Assembly: GCF_000735195.1 (NCBI RefSeq)
Contig: NZ_JPIM01000014.1
Span: forward strand, 1-55,728
Length of the DNA: 55,728 nucleotides
Direction: 5' to 3'
Origin: Chloroflexus sp. MS-G
Lineage (GTDB): Bacteria; Chloroflexota; Chloroflexia; Chloroflexales; Chloroflexaceae
The notes below the pieces were generated by a model. That model worked only from the letters and a program-made list of their open reading frames with translations. It made no database searches and had not been told where the DNA came from. The position numbers were made by a program, and so were the translations under genes. This document shows, piece by piece, positions 9,243-17,630 of this stretch; the first letter of the stretch is position 1, and the number at the start of each line of letters is the position of its first letter.

Positions 9243-9869
9243 ATGGTAACCTACGACGATCTCGTGATGGCGCTGGAAGATGCATGGCTGAGCGTCGGTC
9301 TGCACGAGCATGCGCTGATAGAGAGCGTCATTCCGGCGACGCATGATCGTACTTGTAAAATAGAACTCTTTCCCGAACACGCCGAGCCGTTGACGTTGGC
9401 GACGATGCCGCCATGGTTAGAAATTAATTTCACCTGGTCGCCTGTACATCAATTGATCAGCGAAGGACGGGACCTTCCTGCCGATCCGCTTGAACTGACC
9501 CTGACGTACACGGTCACCCTAACGAATCACCGTGATCGCAGCGATATTGAGTTGGTGCGGATGTTTCAGCGAGCCGTTTATCAGGCGTTTGAACGGCACT
9601 TTCCCGCCGAGATTGTTGACGGCGAAGGGATCTCGGTTGAAGTGCGTCGAATATATCAACCGGTCGGTCAGCGTGTCGAATTGGAGGCCGTGCAGTTGGT
9701 TAGCTCGACGATGGTTGATTTATTTGAGCAGTGGGAAGATCGTGATGCCCAGACATTACGCCAGCTCTTGCGTTCTGAGTTGAATCTGGCCCGCACCATC
9801 ATCGCGAATCTGAGCGATACGTTTCATCCGCATGGGAATGGTGGGTATCGCACGGTGGATGCCGCATGA
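9243..9869 (+). CDS. Hypothetical protein
   Basis: A soluble, acidic protein of 208 residues that I do not recognise. It has no signal peptide, membrane segment or Cys cluster. A central part, residues 70-150, alternates strands and helices (LELTLTYTVTLTNHRD, MFQRAVYQAFERHFP), and the C-terminal third is helical. The start at 9243 is set by CAAGGAG with 8-nt spacing; the reading frame is open further upstream to 9156 but without a ribosome site. It ends 7 nt from a convergent membrane gene. Codon use matches its neighbours, so it is likely a real resident gene. Confidence 0.75.
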   Translation: MVTYDDLVMALEDAWLSVGLHEHALIESVIPATHDRTCKIELFPEHAEPLTLATMPPWLEINFTWSPVHQLISEGRDLPADPLELTLTYTVTLTNHRDRSDIELVRMFQRAVYQAFERHFPAEIVDGEGISVEVRRIYQPVGQRVELEAVQLVSSTMVDLFEQWEDRDAQTLRQLLRSELNLARTIIANLSDTFHPHGNGGYRTVDAA

Positions 9870-9876
9870 ATCAGGT

Positions 9877-10578
9877 TTACCTGACGGGAAATCCGCTTAC
9901 CAGAAGTGCGATACCGGCGAGTAGATACCGAGCAGGCAACGAGAGATTGCAAGCGCCACTGGCAGCCATGACGGCCACGATCAGCATTGCCGGTACCAGG
10001 ATCAATGATGGTATCTCTCTCGTGATGGGAAGAGTGTTCAAACCGGCGATGAGTGGTAAGACCCCGATCAGCAACAATCCCACCTCACTACAGGCTCCTG
10101 CCAGATTGCTTTGCAGTGAAGTGACCGGTGGCAAGGCTGCGATCCACGCCAGTACCCCAAGCAGAAAACAAAGTTGGCGTAGTGGTTCGGCTGGCCAGCG
10201 TAGCAGGCCGCTCAGATCGAGCGTGGTCGTTACGCTGACCAAAGCTGTTGCCGCTATTAGCAGTGGGAGATACCATTCGAGCATCTGTTGTGGCGCGATC
10301 CGTTCTCTTGCTGCCCGACGGAACGACGGCCACAACAACATTAGAAGCGCCGTTGGAACATCAAGACCGTAGGCAAACGGTGCGGCTGGTGTCAGGGGCA
10401 GCAACGTGATAACGCCCAACGATGGGAGGAGATCGAGCAGGGTGAATGGCCCAACTGTTGCCAGTGGTATCCCGCGCAAACGTGCGACGATCAGCACCAT
10501 CAACACTGCACTCAGGCCACCGGGGTAGAGCAAGAGTCGCGACCATGCCTGACCAAGTGCGCCGAGAATATCGCTCAT
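9877..10578 (-). CDS. Polytopic membrane protein (possible NuoH/HycD-like)
   Basis: A very hydrophobic protein of 233 residues with about six or seven membrane segments. Its ATG at 10578 overlaps the stop of the upstream gene (ATGA), so the two are co-translated; a longer in-frame reading to 10713 lies inside that gene and lacks hydrophobic character. The opening (RLLLYPGGLSAVLMVL) and the Pro/Leu-rich loop (LLPLTPAAPFAYGLDVP) recall the quinone-channel subunit of complex-I-like complexes such as NuoH or HycD, but the characteristic Arg/Glu-rich loops are not evident. The family call is therefore weak and rests mainly on its partner. Confidence 0.65.
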   Translation of the reverse strand: MSDILGALGQAWSRLLLYPGGLSAVLMVLIVARLRGIPLATVGPFTLLDLLPSLGVITLLPLTPAAPFAYGLDVPTALLMLLWPSFRRAARERIAPQQMLEWYLPLLIAATALVSVTTTLDLSGLLRWPAEPLRQLCFLLGVLAWIAALPPVTSLQSNLAGACSEVGLLLIGVLPLIAGLNTLPITREIPSLILVPAMLIVAVMAASGACNLSLPARYLLAGIALLVSGFPVR

Positions 10579-11807
10579 CCTCGCTCTCGCCAACGAATGA
10601 TTACCCAGGCCAGCGCCCCGATCAGTCCTAACATGATCAGGAGTACCAGACCGGGTGCAGTTGCAGCAGGATGCGACCCGGCATCGAGTGCCAGTAGACC
10701 GGCCCACCCCCATGGTTCAATGGCGCCGTAGGGAGTTAGGCCTCCCTGAAGGTGATCACTCAGGGGACGTAGCATCCAGCGTACCAGGATCGGCGTTGCC
10801 AGACCTGCGGCCAGACTAATGACAGCCGCTAATGCACCACGTCGTTGTGGGGTCCCACTGATTTGGCGTCCAGCGGCCAGCATGAGGCAGAGTGCCGTTG
10901 CCCAGACCACCATAGCCAGCACGGCGATTCCGGCAGCCATTGCTGCTGCACTGACCGACCAGAACGCCATAAAGCCGAGCGATCCCGGCACAGCACCGGT
11001 AAGCAGCCAGCCAGCCCATGGCGCGATCCCCAGAGCGGGCTGGCCCAGTTGTCGCACACTGAGATGGAGCACAAGCAGGCCGGTGGCGACTACACCAGCC
11101 GGCGTAGCACAGCCGGTTGCAATCAGCGCCAGGCTACTTATACCACGCTGTAACCAGACTTCGGTGTCTTGGGCATCTTGAGCAGTTACGGCTCGCCAGG
11201 CAGCGTGCAATGCCAGGCTACTTCCCACTAATAACGTCGCAAATTGCCAGCCCAGATTCCACGGCCCCACACTGTAGAGACGAAGCAGCGCAGCCAACGC
11301 TGTCAGCGCCATCAGCGGCTCAAATGATGAGACTCGCTTCATCGCGCCATCGAGCGCCCCGACCGCAAGTGCTGCCCCTACCAGTAAGCTGACAAAACTC
11401 ACACTATTGAGGCCATCACCGCTCAGTGTGATCCACCAGGAAGTGGCATTTCCGCCAATACCGAGATACCCACCGGCCAATGCCAGCCCGGCAAGCCGAT
11501 GATCCCACCGCCGACTGAGAGCTGTTGCAGCCAGTAACCCACCTGCCAGACCAGCAATGTGCCCACTGGTCATTGCCCCGATCAGCGCCAGCAATTGCCA
11601 TACTTGTCGCCACTGAACCGGTATTGTTAGCACCAGCAGCCCAGCGCTGAAGAGTACCAGACAACTCAAGCCGTCAACGACGATGATCCCCTGCGCAATA
11701 CTCACTGGTCGACGCTGAATCAACCAGTAGCCGCCAACACCGATCATCATCGTTGCGACACACAGCAACCGATACAACAAATGGGAGAACTTTCGCTCAG
11801 ATAACAC
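10575..11807 (-). CDS. Polytopic membrane protein (possible NuoL/M/N-like)
   Basis: A protein of 410 residues with about 12 or more membrane segments, starting at a GTG at 11807. Segments such as GIIVVDGLSCLVLFSAGLL and ALTALAALLRLYSVGPW are laid out as in proton-translocating antiporter subunits of complex I, Mrp and group-4 hydrogenases. The buried Lys and Glu residues of active antiporter subunits are sparse here (an Ala/Gly-rich core, a single MKRVSSFEP), so it may be a diverged or non-translocating relative. It shares a 4-nt overlap with the next gene. The ParA-like gene ends 47 nt upstream on the same strand, so the three may form one operon. Assignment is an inference from pattern only. 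Confidence 0.65.
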   Translation of the reverse strand: MLSERKFSHLLYRLLCVATMMIGVGGYWLIQRRPVSIAQGIIVVDGLSCLVLFSAGLLVLTIPVQWRQVWQLLALIGAMTSGHIAGLAGGLLAATALSRRWDHRLAGLALAGGYLGIGGNATSWWITLSGDGLNSVSFVSLLVGAALAVGALDGAMKRVSSFEPLMALTALAALLRLYSVGPWNLGWQFATLLVGSSLALHAAWRAVTAQDAQDTEVWLQRGISSLALIATGCATPAGVVATGLLVLHLSVRQLGQPALGIAPWAGWLLTGAVPGSLGFMAFWSVSAAAMAAGIAVLAMVVWATALCLMLAAGRQISGTPQRRGALAAVISLAAGLATPILVRWMLRPLSDHLQGGLTPYGAIEPWGWAGLLALDAGSHPAATAPGLVLLIMLGLIGALAWVIIRWRERG

Positions 11808-11854
11808 AGGTGATCCGGTGTCCTTACTGCCCCTGCACTCAACGGTTTTGCTTG

Positions 11855-12796
11855 CTATCGATCACCATTGATAAGCTCTTGCCGACGGTACCGACAATTC
11901 GTACAGTAGGTAATCCGGTATCCGGCGACCGTTGCTCGTTGCAGAGCGTGACCACAATTCGGGCAAGTGGTTGTCTGCACAGCGCCATCTCCTGTTACCA
12001 ATGGTGCAGCCATTGGTGGTGCGGGTGGTTGCGCGGCAACCAGCCGGGCCGGTTGCATATTCCACATCTTACTCAACAACTCAACAATCTGTGCGTAATC
12101 GATAGCACCACGCGAGCGCGGATCGTGTTCATAAATCGTCTTGCCCACGGCTGAAGCTTCAGAAAGGCGAACATTCACCCGCACTGGCGGTAACACCAAT
12201 TGACCATAGGTGCGATTTAGATGGGCGAGCAACGTAATTGACTGCTTCATTCGGGGATCGACCATCGTCGGAATGATTGCCCGCACAACTGCCGTTCCCC
12301 CTTTCACCCGACCAATTTGGGCTATCAGTTTCTCAAGACCCTTGATCGCAAACGGCTCGACAGTGGTTGGAATAATGACATCGGTTGCTGCGATCAACGC
12401 ATTCTGATTGAGAACCGTCAGCGAACCACCGCAATCGAAGAAGATAAAGTCATATTCCTGACGCAATGGCCGCACCAATTGTTCGAGCACACGCACCCAA
12501 TCGGCCCGTCCAGCAATTGCCTGATGAGCCAGCAGTAAGCTCTCGTTGGCAGCAACCAGATCGAGGTTAGGGCGAGCAGACACGCGCACATCGGCCAACG
12601 GTTTGTGATCAACAATCGCTTCATACAGAGTACGCTTTGGCTGCACACCCAACGCCATTGCCAGATTACCCTGGGCATCTATATCGATAAGCAGCACGCG
12701 AGCGCCCTTCAGCGCCAGACCAGCACTGACGTTTACGACAGTTGTGGTTTTGCCGATTCCACCTTTGAGATTGATAACGGCGACCACCCGCGCCAT
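11855..12796 (-). CDS. ParA/MinD-type ATPase with C-terminal zinc ribbon
   Basis: A cytoplasmic P-loop ATPase of 313 residues. The deviant Walker A is KGGIGKTT (residues 11-18, signature Lys11), with the A' motif LLIDIDAQGN and Walker B FIFFDCGGSL. The ATPase region, residues 1 to about 235, is close to chromosomal and plasmid ParA. After a Pro/Ala-rich linker (about 240-272), four cysteines in two CxxC pairs (C278/C281 and C298/C301) form a zinc-ribbon tail. No ParB or parS-like sequence is adjacent, so classical segregation is unlikely; regulation or positioning of another complex is possible. The ATG at 12796 begins the conserved strand directly. Confidence 0.88.
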   Translation of the reverse strand: MARVVAVINLKGGIGKTTTVVNVSAGLALKGARVLLIDIDAQGNLAMALGVQPKRTLYEAIVDHKPLADVRVSARPNLDLVAANESLLLAHQAIAGRADWVRVLEQLVRPLRQEYDFIFFDCGGSLTVLNQNALIAATDVIIPTTVEPFAIKGLEKLIAQIGRVKGGTAVVRAIIPTMVDPRMKQSITLLAHLNRTYGQLVLPPVRVNVRLSEASAVGKTIYEHDPRSRGAIDYAQIVELLSKMWNMQPARLVAAQPPAPPMAAPLVTGDGAVQTTTCPNCGHALQRATVAGYRITYCTNCRYRRQELINGDR

Positions 12797-13275
12797 GCGA
12801 TACTCCTTATGCGGATGCTGTTCAATGCTTTGCCAGTGTAGTAGAGCACTGACGGCTTGTCAAGGTGGTGGGGTGTTGTGCTGGGGCTGTTAAACGTTTG
12901 CCTTCGACTCAGCAGATGATGCGGAAAGAGGGGGAGAGGAGCAGAAGCGCGTGCAGAAGGGGCAGCTTCCTGTTCCGACGGTGGTCTACGGTCAGGCTCT
13001 TCGTCGATGCGCTGATTATCCTCGTCAGCGCACGGTCAGGGTGGGGACCAACCTCCACATAACGCGGGCTGGCGGCTCGCGCACCCAGGTGTTCATCGAT
13101 GTCCCACCGTTTTTGCATCGTCCGGTCAAAGTCATACCAACCCCATAGGTATCGATTCCCAAATCCCTCCCCCAAACGAGTGAGCTGAATTCACCGTATC
13201 AAGGGTAGCATACCGATACCGCTCCCTGTATGCTGTTCCTGTACATTCGGTTGGATAGAGCAGGTGGAGCCGATT
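12797..13275. other. Intergenic region, 479 nt
   Basis: This spacer separates the minus-strand ParA gene from the plus-strand kinase gene, so both promoters should be here. I see no convincing coding potential and no clear -35/-10 pair. It contains one copy of the dispersed GCGGGC hairpin element at 13064-13089. A TATGCT-like -10 candidate stands about 45 nt before the kinase start. Confidence 0.5.
13064..13089 (+). repeat. Dispersed GCGGGC hairpin element, copy 1
   Basis: GCGGGCT-GGC-GGCTCGC forms a 7-bp stem with two G-T wobbles, followed by the shared tail GCACCCAGG. The same core and tail recur at 26028 and 26128, and a variant occurs at 25177. Confidence 0.6.
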
Positions 13276-15591
13276 ATGATGGTAGATCGCGATCAAAGTA
13301 TCAGACGGATCGAAATCGTTGCTGCAGCTCTGGTGGTAGTGACAAGCGGGTTTCTAGGTGGATTTGGTGCACGATCCATCGTTATCGGTGATTGGGTAAT
13401 AGGCGTCGCGTTTCTGGCAATTGGGATCATCAGCGTACTGCTCTCATTGAGCGTTCGTCCTTCTCAACATCAAAAAGCCTCAACTGCGATGTTGATCATC
13501 CTGATCCTGAAAGCCGGTTTTGGAGTTCTAGCAGTAACTTCCACGCTCCTGATTGTTTCCGGGCAGGATCTGATCGCCATCTGGTCAGGTTTTCCACCAG
13601 CATCGCGTCAGGTAGCCCGTCTCATAGCCCTGGCAGTCGTTGTTGGGCAGGGAATAGTATTGCTCCTGGTTACATTAACCTTACGACAGGCGATCATCCC
13701 TCAGTTGCGGCGAGAAATCGAACTGCGGATGCGCGATCTTAGTGAGCAACAATCGGCACTGATCGCCCAATTGCGCGAGGCTGCCATCCAAGAGGAACGC
13801 AACCGTCTGGCGCGTGATCTGCACGATACCATCAAGCAGCAATTGTTCAGCATCAATGTTGCTGCTGCGACGGCGCAAAGTCTGCTTCATCACAACCCTG
13901 AAGCCATAGTGCAACACCTTCAGCATGTGCGTGACCTGTCGCAGGCGGCGATGGCAGAGATGAAAGCGCTGTTGACCCAACTGCGCCCGCAACCGCTGGC
14001 AACCGTGGGCCTGATCGAAGCCATCCGCGATCAACTCGAAGCGCTGCGCTTTCGCGCCGAAGTGACCACCGAGCTGCATTACGATGTGTTGCCCGATGAG
14101 GGCCGCCTGCCGCTCGGCGCGCAGGAAACCATCTTTCGCGTTGTGCAAGAGGCACTGTCGAACGTGGCGCGCCACGCACGGGCTCGCCACACTCAGGTGG
14201 CCCTGACTTGCGAGACGACGAACGGAAGTGAGGTGCTGCACGTTTGTATCACTGACGACGGACAGGGGTTTGATCCGGCGACAACCCCTTCTGGCATGGG
14301 GCTGACCAACATGCGCACGCGCATCGAGGCGATCGGTGGAACGTTGGCGGTGCGCTCGACACCGAATGCCGGAACCACCGTATGCTTTCGCATTCCACTC
14401 CTGGAACTCGAAGCTGATAAGGAAAAGGAACGACGTATGAAAGAAGAAAACCTTCAGCATGTCTATGTTGCAGGTGGTCTGACTGCACTGACGGGAACTG
14501 CGTTCGTGCTCGCTCTATTCCCGTTACTGATTGCGATCACCGGAAGCGGTCTATCTTATCTTGCAAGCTTCGGGATCGTCGGTGCCATCGCCGGTGTGCC
14601 GCTGGCATTTGCAACATGGAACTGGCGCCGTCGTACTTTGAAGCATGATCCAGATTCGATCTGGCGGAAGGTGTTGCGATCGTATGACATCATGACAGCT
14701 ATCTTTCTAATGGTTTTGCTAGGATGGTTCGCCTTCTCACTACGTAGCATTGCCATAGGGCTGATCATCGCCGTTGCTTTGGTTGTTGCCATCGTTAGTC
14801 TTGTGCGCCTTTACCGGGTGCTCGATGCCCGGTTGACTGAATGGGCAACGATGCCTGCGCTGCGGACTCAGTTGCGCGAATACTACTTCCTCCTTGGATT
14901 TATGGTCGTTTTTCAGGTTCTGGTCTACAGCGGGTTATTTGGGCCGATACAGGCAGTTACTCTCTTCCACGATAAGCTCGATCAGCGCTGGTTCATCTCA
15001 TTCCTTGCACTCGGATATCCTCTGCTTATTCCTCTCGGTATGCTCAACATCTTTCTTACCCGGCGGCAGATCCGGCGGTTGGAGGCACTAGAGCAACCGG
15101 TCGCCGAGCCGGTCGGCGATGCGCAGGTGCGCCGGTTACGTATGATCGCCCGTGGTTTGACGCTGGTCTACCACGCACTCTGTGTTGCGATTGGATGGTT
15201 TATATGGATGAACATTCCGCCAGTCGCGATAGCAATGGGGGTGATTGCGCTCGTGTTACTGGCGATCAAGTGGCGCGTCGAACGTACTCTTACAGCACGT
15301 GTTGGCGAATGGTCAACCTTTCAAGCGCAGCAGTCGGCGATGGCGCTCTACCTCACCTTCCTGCTCACCAACATTGCCGGCATCCTGGGAGGCTTCTTAG
15401 GGACGGCAATGGCATGGAGCGGACTCGACACGTCCAACACGGCGTTCGATAACGGCGCCGGTATGCTGCCGACCATTGCGCCGTGGACGATCTTCGGGTT
15501 CGGAACCTGGTGGCTCGGTACATGGATCTATCTGTCGATGCAGGTGATCATCTCCTGGCAGCGCATCCGCGCCCTGGCGCAGCGGAAGTGA
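13276..15591 (+). CDS. NarL-type sensor histidine kinase fused to DUF5671-like membrane domain
   Basis: A protein of 771 residues. Four membrane helices (about 12-34, 38-60, 71-94, 116-136) lead into a HisKA_3 dimerisation domain with EERNRLARDLHDTI, whose phosphoacceptor is His183. The HATPase_c domain follows, with N-box QEALSNVARHA (Asn296) and G-box DDGQGFD. After residue 387 comes a second, unrelated part of about 384 residues with eight or so membrane helices in repeated units resembling DUF5671. GGTGGAG lies 6 nt before the chosen ATG at 13276; GTG 13264 and ATG 13279 are alternatives. Codon 388 is itself an ATG with a strong upstream ribosome site, so a separate C-terminal product is possible. 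The partner is very likely the NarL-type regulator at 17004. The signal sensed is unknown. Confidence 0.88.
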   Translation: MMVDRDQSIRRIEIVAAALVVVTSGFLGGFGARSIVIGDWVIGVAFLAIGIISVLLSLSVRPSQHQKASTAMLIILILKAGFGVLAVTSTLLIVSGQDLIAIWSGFPPASRQVARLIALAVVVGQGIVLLLVTLTLRQAIIPQLRREIELRMRDLSEQQSALIAQLREAAIQEERNRLARDLHDTIKQQLFSINVAAATAQSLLHHNPEAIVQHLQHVRDLSQAAMAEMKALLTQLRPQPLATVGLIEAIRDQLEALRFRAEVTTELHYDVLPDEGRLPLGAQETIFRVVQEALSNVARHARARHTQVALTCETTNGSEVLHVCITDDGQGFDPATTPSGMGLTNMRTRIEAIGGTLAVRSTPNAGTTVCFRIPLLELEADKEKERRMKEENLQHVYVAGGLTALTGTAFVLALFPLLIAITGSGLSYLASFGIVGAIAGVPLAFATWNWRRRTLKHDPDSIWRKVLRSYDIMTAIFLMVLLGWFAFSLRSIAIGLIIAVALVVAIVSLVRLYRVLDARLTEWATMPALRTQLREYYFLLGFMVVFQVLVYSGLFGPIQAVTLFHDKLDQRWFISFLALGYPLLIPLGMLNIFLTRRQIRRLEALEQPVAEPVGDAQVRRLRMIARGLTLVYHALCVAIGWFIWMNIPPVAIAMGVIALVLLAIKWRVERTLTARVGEWSTFQAQQSAMALYLTFLLTNIAGILGGFLGTAMAWSGLDTSNTAFDNGAGMLPTIAPWTIFGFGTWWLGTWIYLSMQVIISWQRIRALAQRK
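14419..14439 (+). promoter_or_regulatory. Internal ribosome site and in-frame ATG within the kinase gene
   Basis: AAGGAAAAGGA (14419-14429) stands 7 nt before an in-frame ATG at 14437 (codon 388), exactly at the junction between the ATPase domain and the DUF5671-like membrane half. Initiation here would give a stand-alone membrane protein of 384 residues. The purine run also encodes a Lys/Glu linker, so chance is possible. Confidence 0.45.
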
Positions 15592-15673
15592 CAGCCTGAA
15601 CCTCAACTGGTGGTTTCATTCGTGGTATGAGTTGCAACCGGAGTCTAGTGGCTTATAATGGAAAGGAACTGTG

Positions 15674-16921
15674 ATGGAACAGAGCATCACCCCAACCCCG
15701 GCACATGAACGGATTGACCTGTTCGACATCCTGCGCGGATTCGCGCTCCTGGGTATTCTGATCGTCAACATGGGTATCTTCAGTTTCCCGTATATCGCCC
15801 AGTTCACTCGTACACCACGCGGCGATAGTGTACTCGATTATGCAACCGAGTTCCTCATCATGGCGTTGGCTACCGGGAAATTTTACCCGTTGTTTTCATT
15901 TCTCTTCGGGCTGGGTATGTGGATGCAAATAGAACGCATCCAGGCGGTTGGTGGCAATCCGGGGCGTTTTATGGTGCGCCGCTTGCTGGTCCTGATGGGA
16001 TTTGGTCTGATACATGCGCTGCTCATTTGGAACGGCGACATTCTGTTCGTCTATGCGCTGGTCGGGCTGGTAGCGCTCCTCTTCCGCAAGGTTCAACCGC
16101 GCACGCTCCTGATCTGGGCAGGCGTCCTGGTCGCAATTCCGGTCATCTTTGGTACCGGCTTCGTGGCCCTAGGCACACTGTTGGCGGGTGACATGAGCGG
16201 CGCGGCAGAAGGAATGGCGATGTTTCGCGACCTGGAGCAGCGCACTATCGAAATCTACGCCCGTGGCTCGTGGGGGGAGATCTTCGTCTGGCGTACCATT
16301 GAGTGGTTGCTTTTCCAGTTTTTCTTGTTCCTGAACGGAGGTATGCTCCAAATTCTGGCGCTCTTTCTGATCGGTATGTATTTCGGCAAGCGCCAGATCT
16401 TCCAGCGTCTGAACGAAAAGCCAGCGTCTGAGCGTCGGCTACCTGCTGGTAGTGTATGCCTTGTAGCAGGATTGACCGTCAATCTTGCACTGGCGTGGCA
16501 GATTCAGGTAACGAATCCCTTATCACCACTGGCAGGATTGTGGCCTGTTCTGATACTGGTTGCTGGCCCAATCCTGAGTTACGGGTATCTGGCACTGTTC
16601 GTAGCGTTAACGAGCACTGCTGCCTGGCGCCGTCGTCTGCAACCGCTGGCGGCAGTAGGTCGGATGGCGTTGAGCAACTACATCCTTCAATCAATCATCT
16701 GTACCCTGATCTTCTACAGTTATGGACTGGGGTTGTTTGGACAGGTAGGCGCCTTCGCCGGGTTGCTGATCAGTATCGTGATCTGGGTAGGGCAAATCGG
16801 GATCAGCCGCTTATGGCTTCGCCACTTCCAGTACGGCCCATTGGAGTGGGTGTGGCGTAGCCTGACTTACGGCAAAACTCAGAGAATAACACTAGAGGCG
16901 AGTCACCCATCGACGTTGTAA
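15674..16921 (+). CDS. DUF418 domain membrane protein (YeiB-like)
   Basis: A protein of 415 residues with about ten membrane segments. The N terminus has the DUF418/YeiB signature: RIDLFDILRGFALLGIL, then VNMGIFSFP, FYPLFSFLFGLGMWMQ and RRLLVLMGFGLIHALLIWNG. The C-terminal half carries the DUF418 domain, ending WRSLTYGKTQ. The ATG at 15674 is chosen because AAAGGA lies 6 nt upstream; a GTG at 15671 is next to it. It sits between a sensor kinase and its likely response regulator, all on one strand, so it may be part of, or regulated by, that signalling unit. DUF418 proteins are distantly related to membrane acyltransferases, but no activity is established. Confidence 0.88.
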   Translation: MEQSITPTPAHERIDLFDILRGFALLGILIVNMGIFSFPYIAQFTRTPRGDSVLDYATEFLIMALATGKFYPLFSFLFGLGMWMQIERIQAVGGNPGRFMVRRLLVLMGFGLIHALLIWNGDILFVYALVGLVALLFRKVQPRTLLIWAGVLVAIPVIFGTGFVALGTLLAGDMSGAAEGMAMFRDLEQRTIEIYARGSWGEIFVWRTIEWLLFQFFLFLNGGMLQILALFLIGMYFGKRQIFQRLNEKPASERRLPAGSVCLVAGLTVNLALAWQIQVTNPLSPLAGLWPVLILVAGPILSYGYLALFVALTSTAAWRRRLQPLAAVGRMALSNYILQSIICTLIFYSYGLGLFGQVGAFAGLLISIVIWVGQIGISRLWLRHFQYGPLEWVWRSLTYGKTQRITLEASHPSTL

Positions 16922-16945
16922 GGAACCCTTGTCGGGTATTATCAA

Positions 16946-16977
16946 CCTCCCCCTGCGTCTGTGAGCGTAGGGGGAGG
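16946..16977 (+). repeat. Intercistronic hairpin before the response regulator gene
   Basis: CCTCCCCCTGCG (16946-16957) and CGTAGGGGGAGG (16966-16977) form a 12-bp stem with one G-T pair and an 8-nt loop. No T-run follows, so full termination is unlikely. It lies between the DUF418 gene and the regulator gene and could lower read-through or stabilise the upstream transcript. Confidence 0.55.
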
Positions 16978-17003
16978 GAGTACAAGAAATAGAGAGACAA
17001 CCT

Positions 17004-17630
17004 ATGAATCCTATCCGTGTTGCTCTCGTTGACGATCACAAAATCGTTCGACGCGGATTAAGCGCCTACTTTGCCGCTCAACCCGATATTATTGTCGTTG
17101 GGGAGGCCAGTAGTGGAGAGGAAGCGTTACAACTCGCAGAGAGCTGGCAGGTGGATGTCATTGTGATCGACGTGCTTATGCCAGGTGGTATCGACGGCAT
17201 CGAAACCACTCGTCGCTTAAAGCGCCTTCTCCCACAGGTGCAAATCATCATCCTGAGCGGATACGCTGACGACGCTCGCGTCATTGGTGCCTTGCGTGCC
17301 GGTGCAATCACCTATGTCGAGAAAGACAGCCAGCCGGAGCAGTTGCTTGAAGCAGTGCGGGGAGCAGTGCAGGGTAAAGCAATATTTGAACCAACGCTTA
17401 TGCAGCGTATCATTCAGGCTCAGACGATGAAAAGTAGCGATGTCTTGACCGAACGCGAGCGCGAGGTGCTAAGACTGCTGGCAGAGGGGCTGACCAATGC
17501 CGAAATTGCTGTACGGCTGTCGGTGAGTGAAGAGACGGTAAAGACACATGTTGCCGGCATTCTGCGCAAACTCGGCCTGGCACATCGGACTCAGGCCGCT
17601 ATCTATGCGCTGCGCAACGGGCTCGCTTGA
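17004..17630 (+). CDS. NarL/FixJ family response regulator
   Basis: A two-domain regulator of 208 residues. The receiver (1-125) shows the acidic pair D10/D11, phosphoacceptor D56 (VIDVLMPG), and K107 in TYVEKDS. The output domain (about 145-208) is a LuxR-type helix-turn-helix starting LTEREREVLRLLAEG, with NAEIAVRLSVSEETVKTHV as recognition helices. It follows the HisKA_3 kinase and DUF418 genes on the same strand, and HisKA_3 kinases pair with NarL-type regulators, so His183 of that kinase is its likely phosphodonor. Its gene ends exactly where the convergent tetR gene ends. Target genes are not evident from sequence. Confidence 0.93.
   Translation: MNPIRVALVDDHKIVRRGLSAYFAAQPDIIVVGEASSGEEALQLAESWQVDVIVIDVLMPGGIDGIETTRRLKRLLPQVQIIILSGYADDARVIGALRAGAITYVEKDSQPEQLLEAVRGAVQGKAIFEPTLMQRIIQAQTMKSSDVLTEREREVLRLLAEGLTNAEIAVRLSVSEETVKTHVAGILRKLGLAHRTQAAIYALRNGLA

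Noticed and set aside
9866..10372. Plus-strand open frame of 168 codons overlapping the previous stop by ATGA.
   Set aside because: It is the reverse of a strongly hydrophobic minus-strand gene; its translation is Ser/Arg-rich without domain pattern.
11855..12796. Nearby replication origin or parS because of the ParA gene.
   Set aside because: No ParB, DnaA boxes or parS-like 16-bp palindrome seen in the surrounding sequence.
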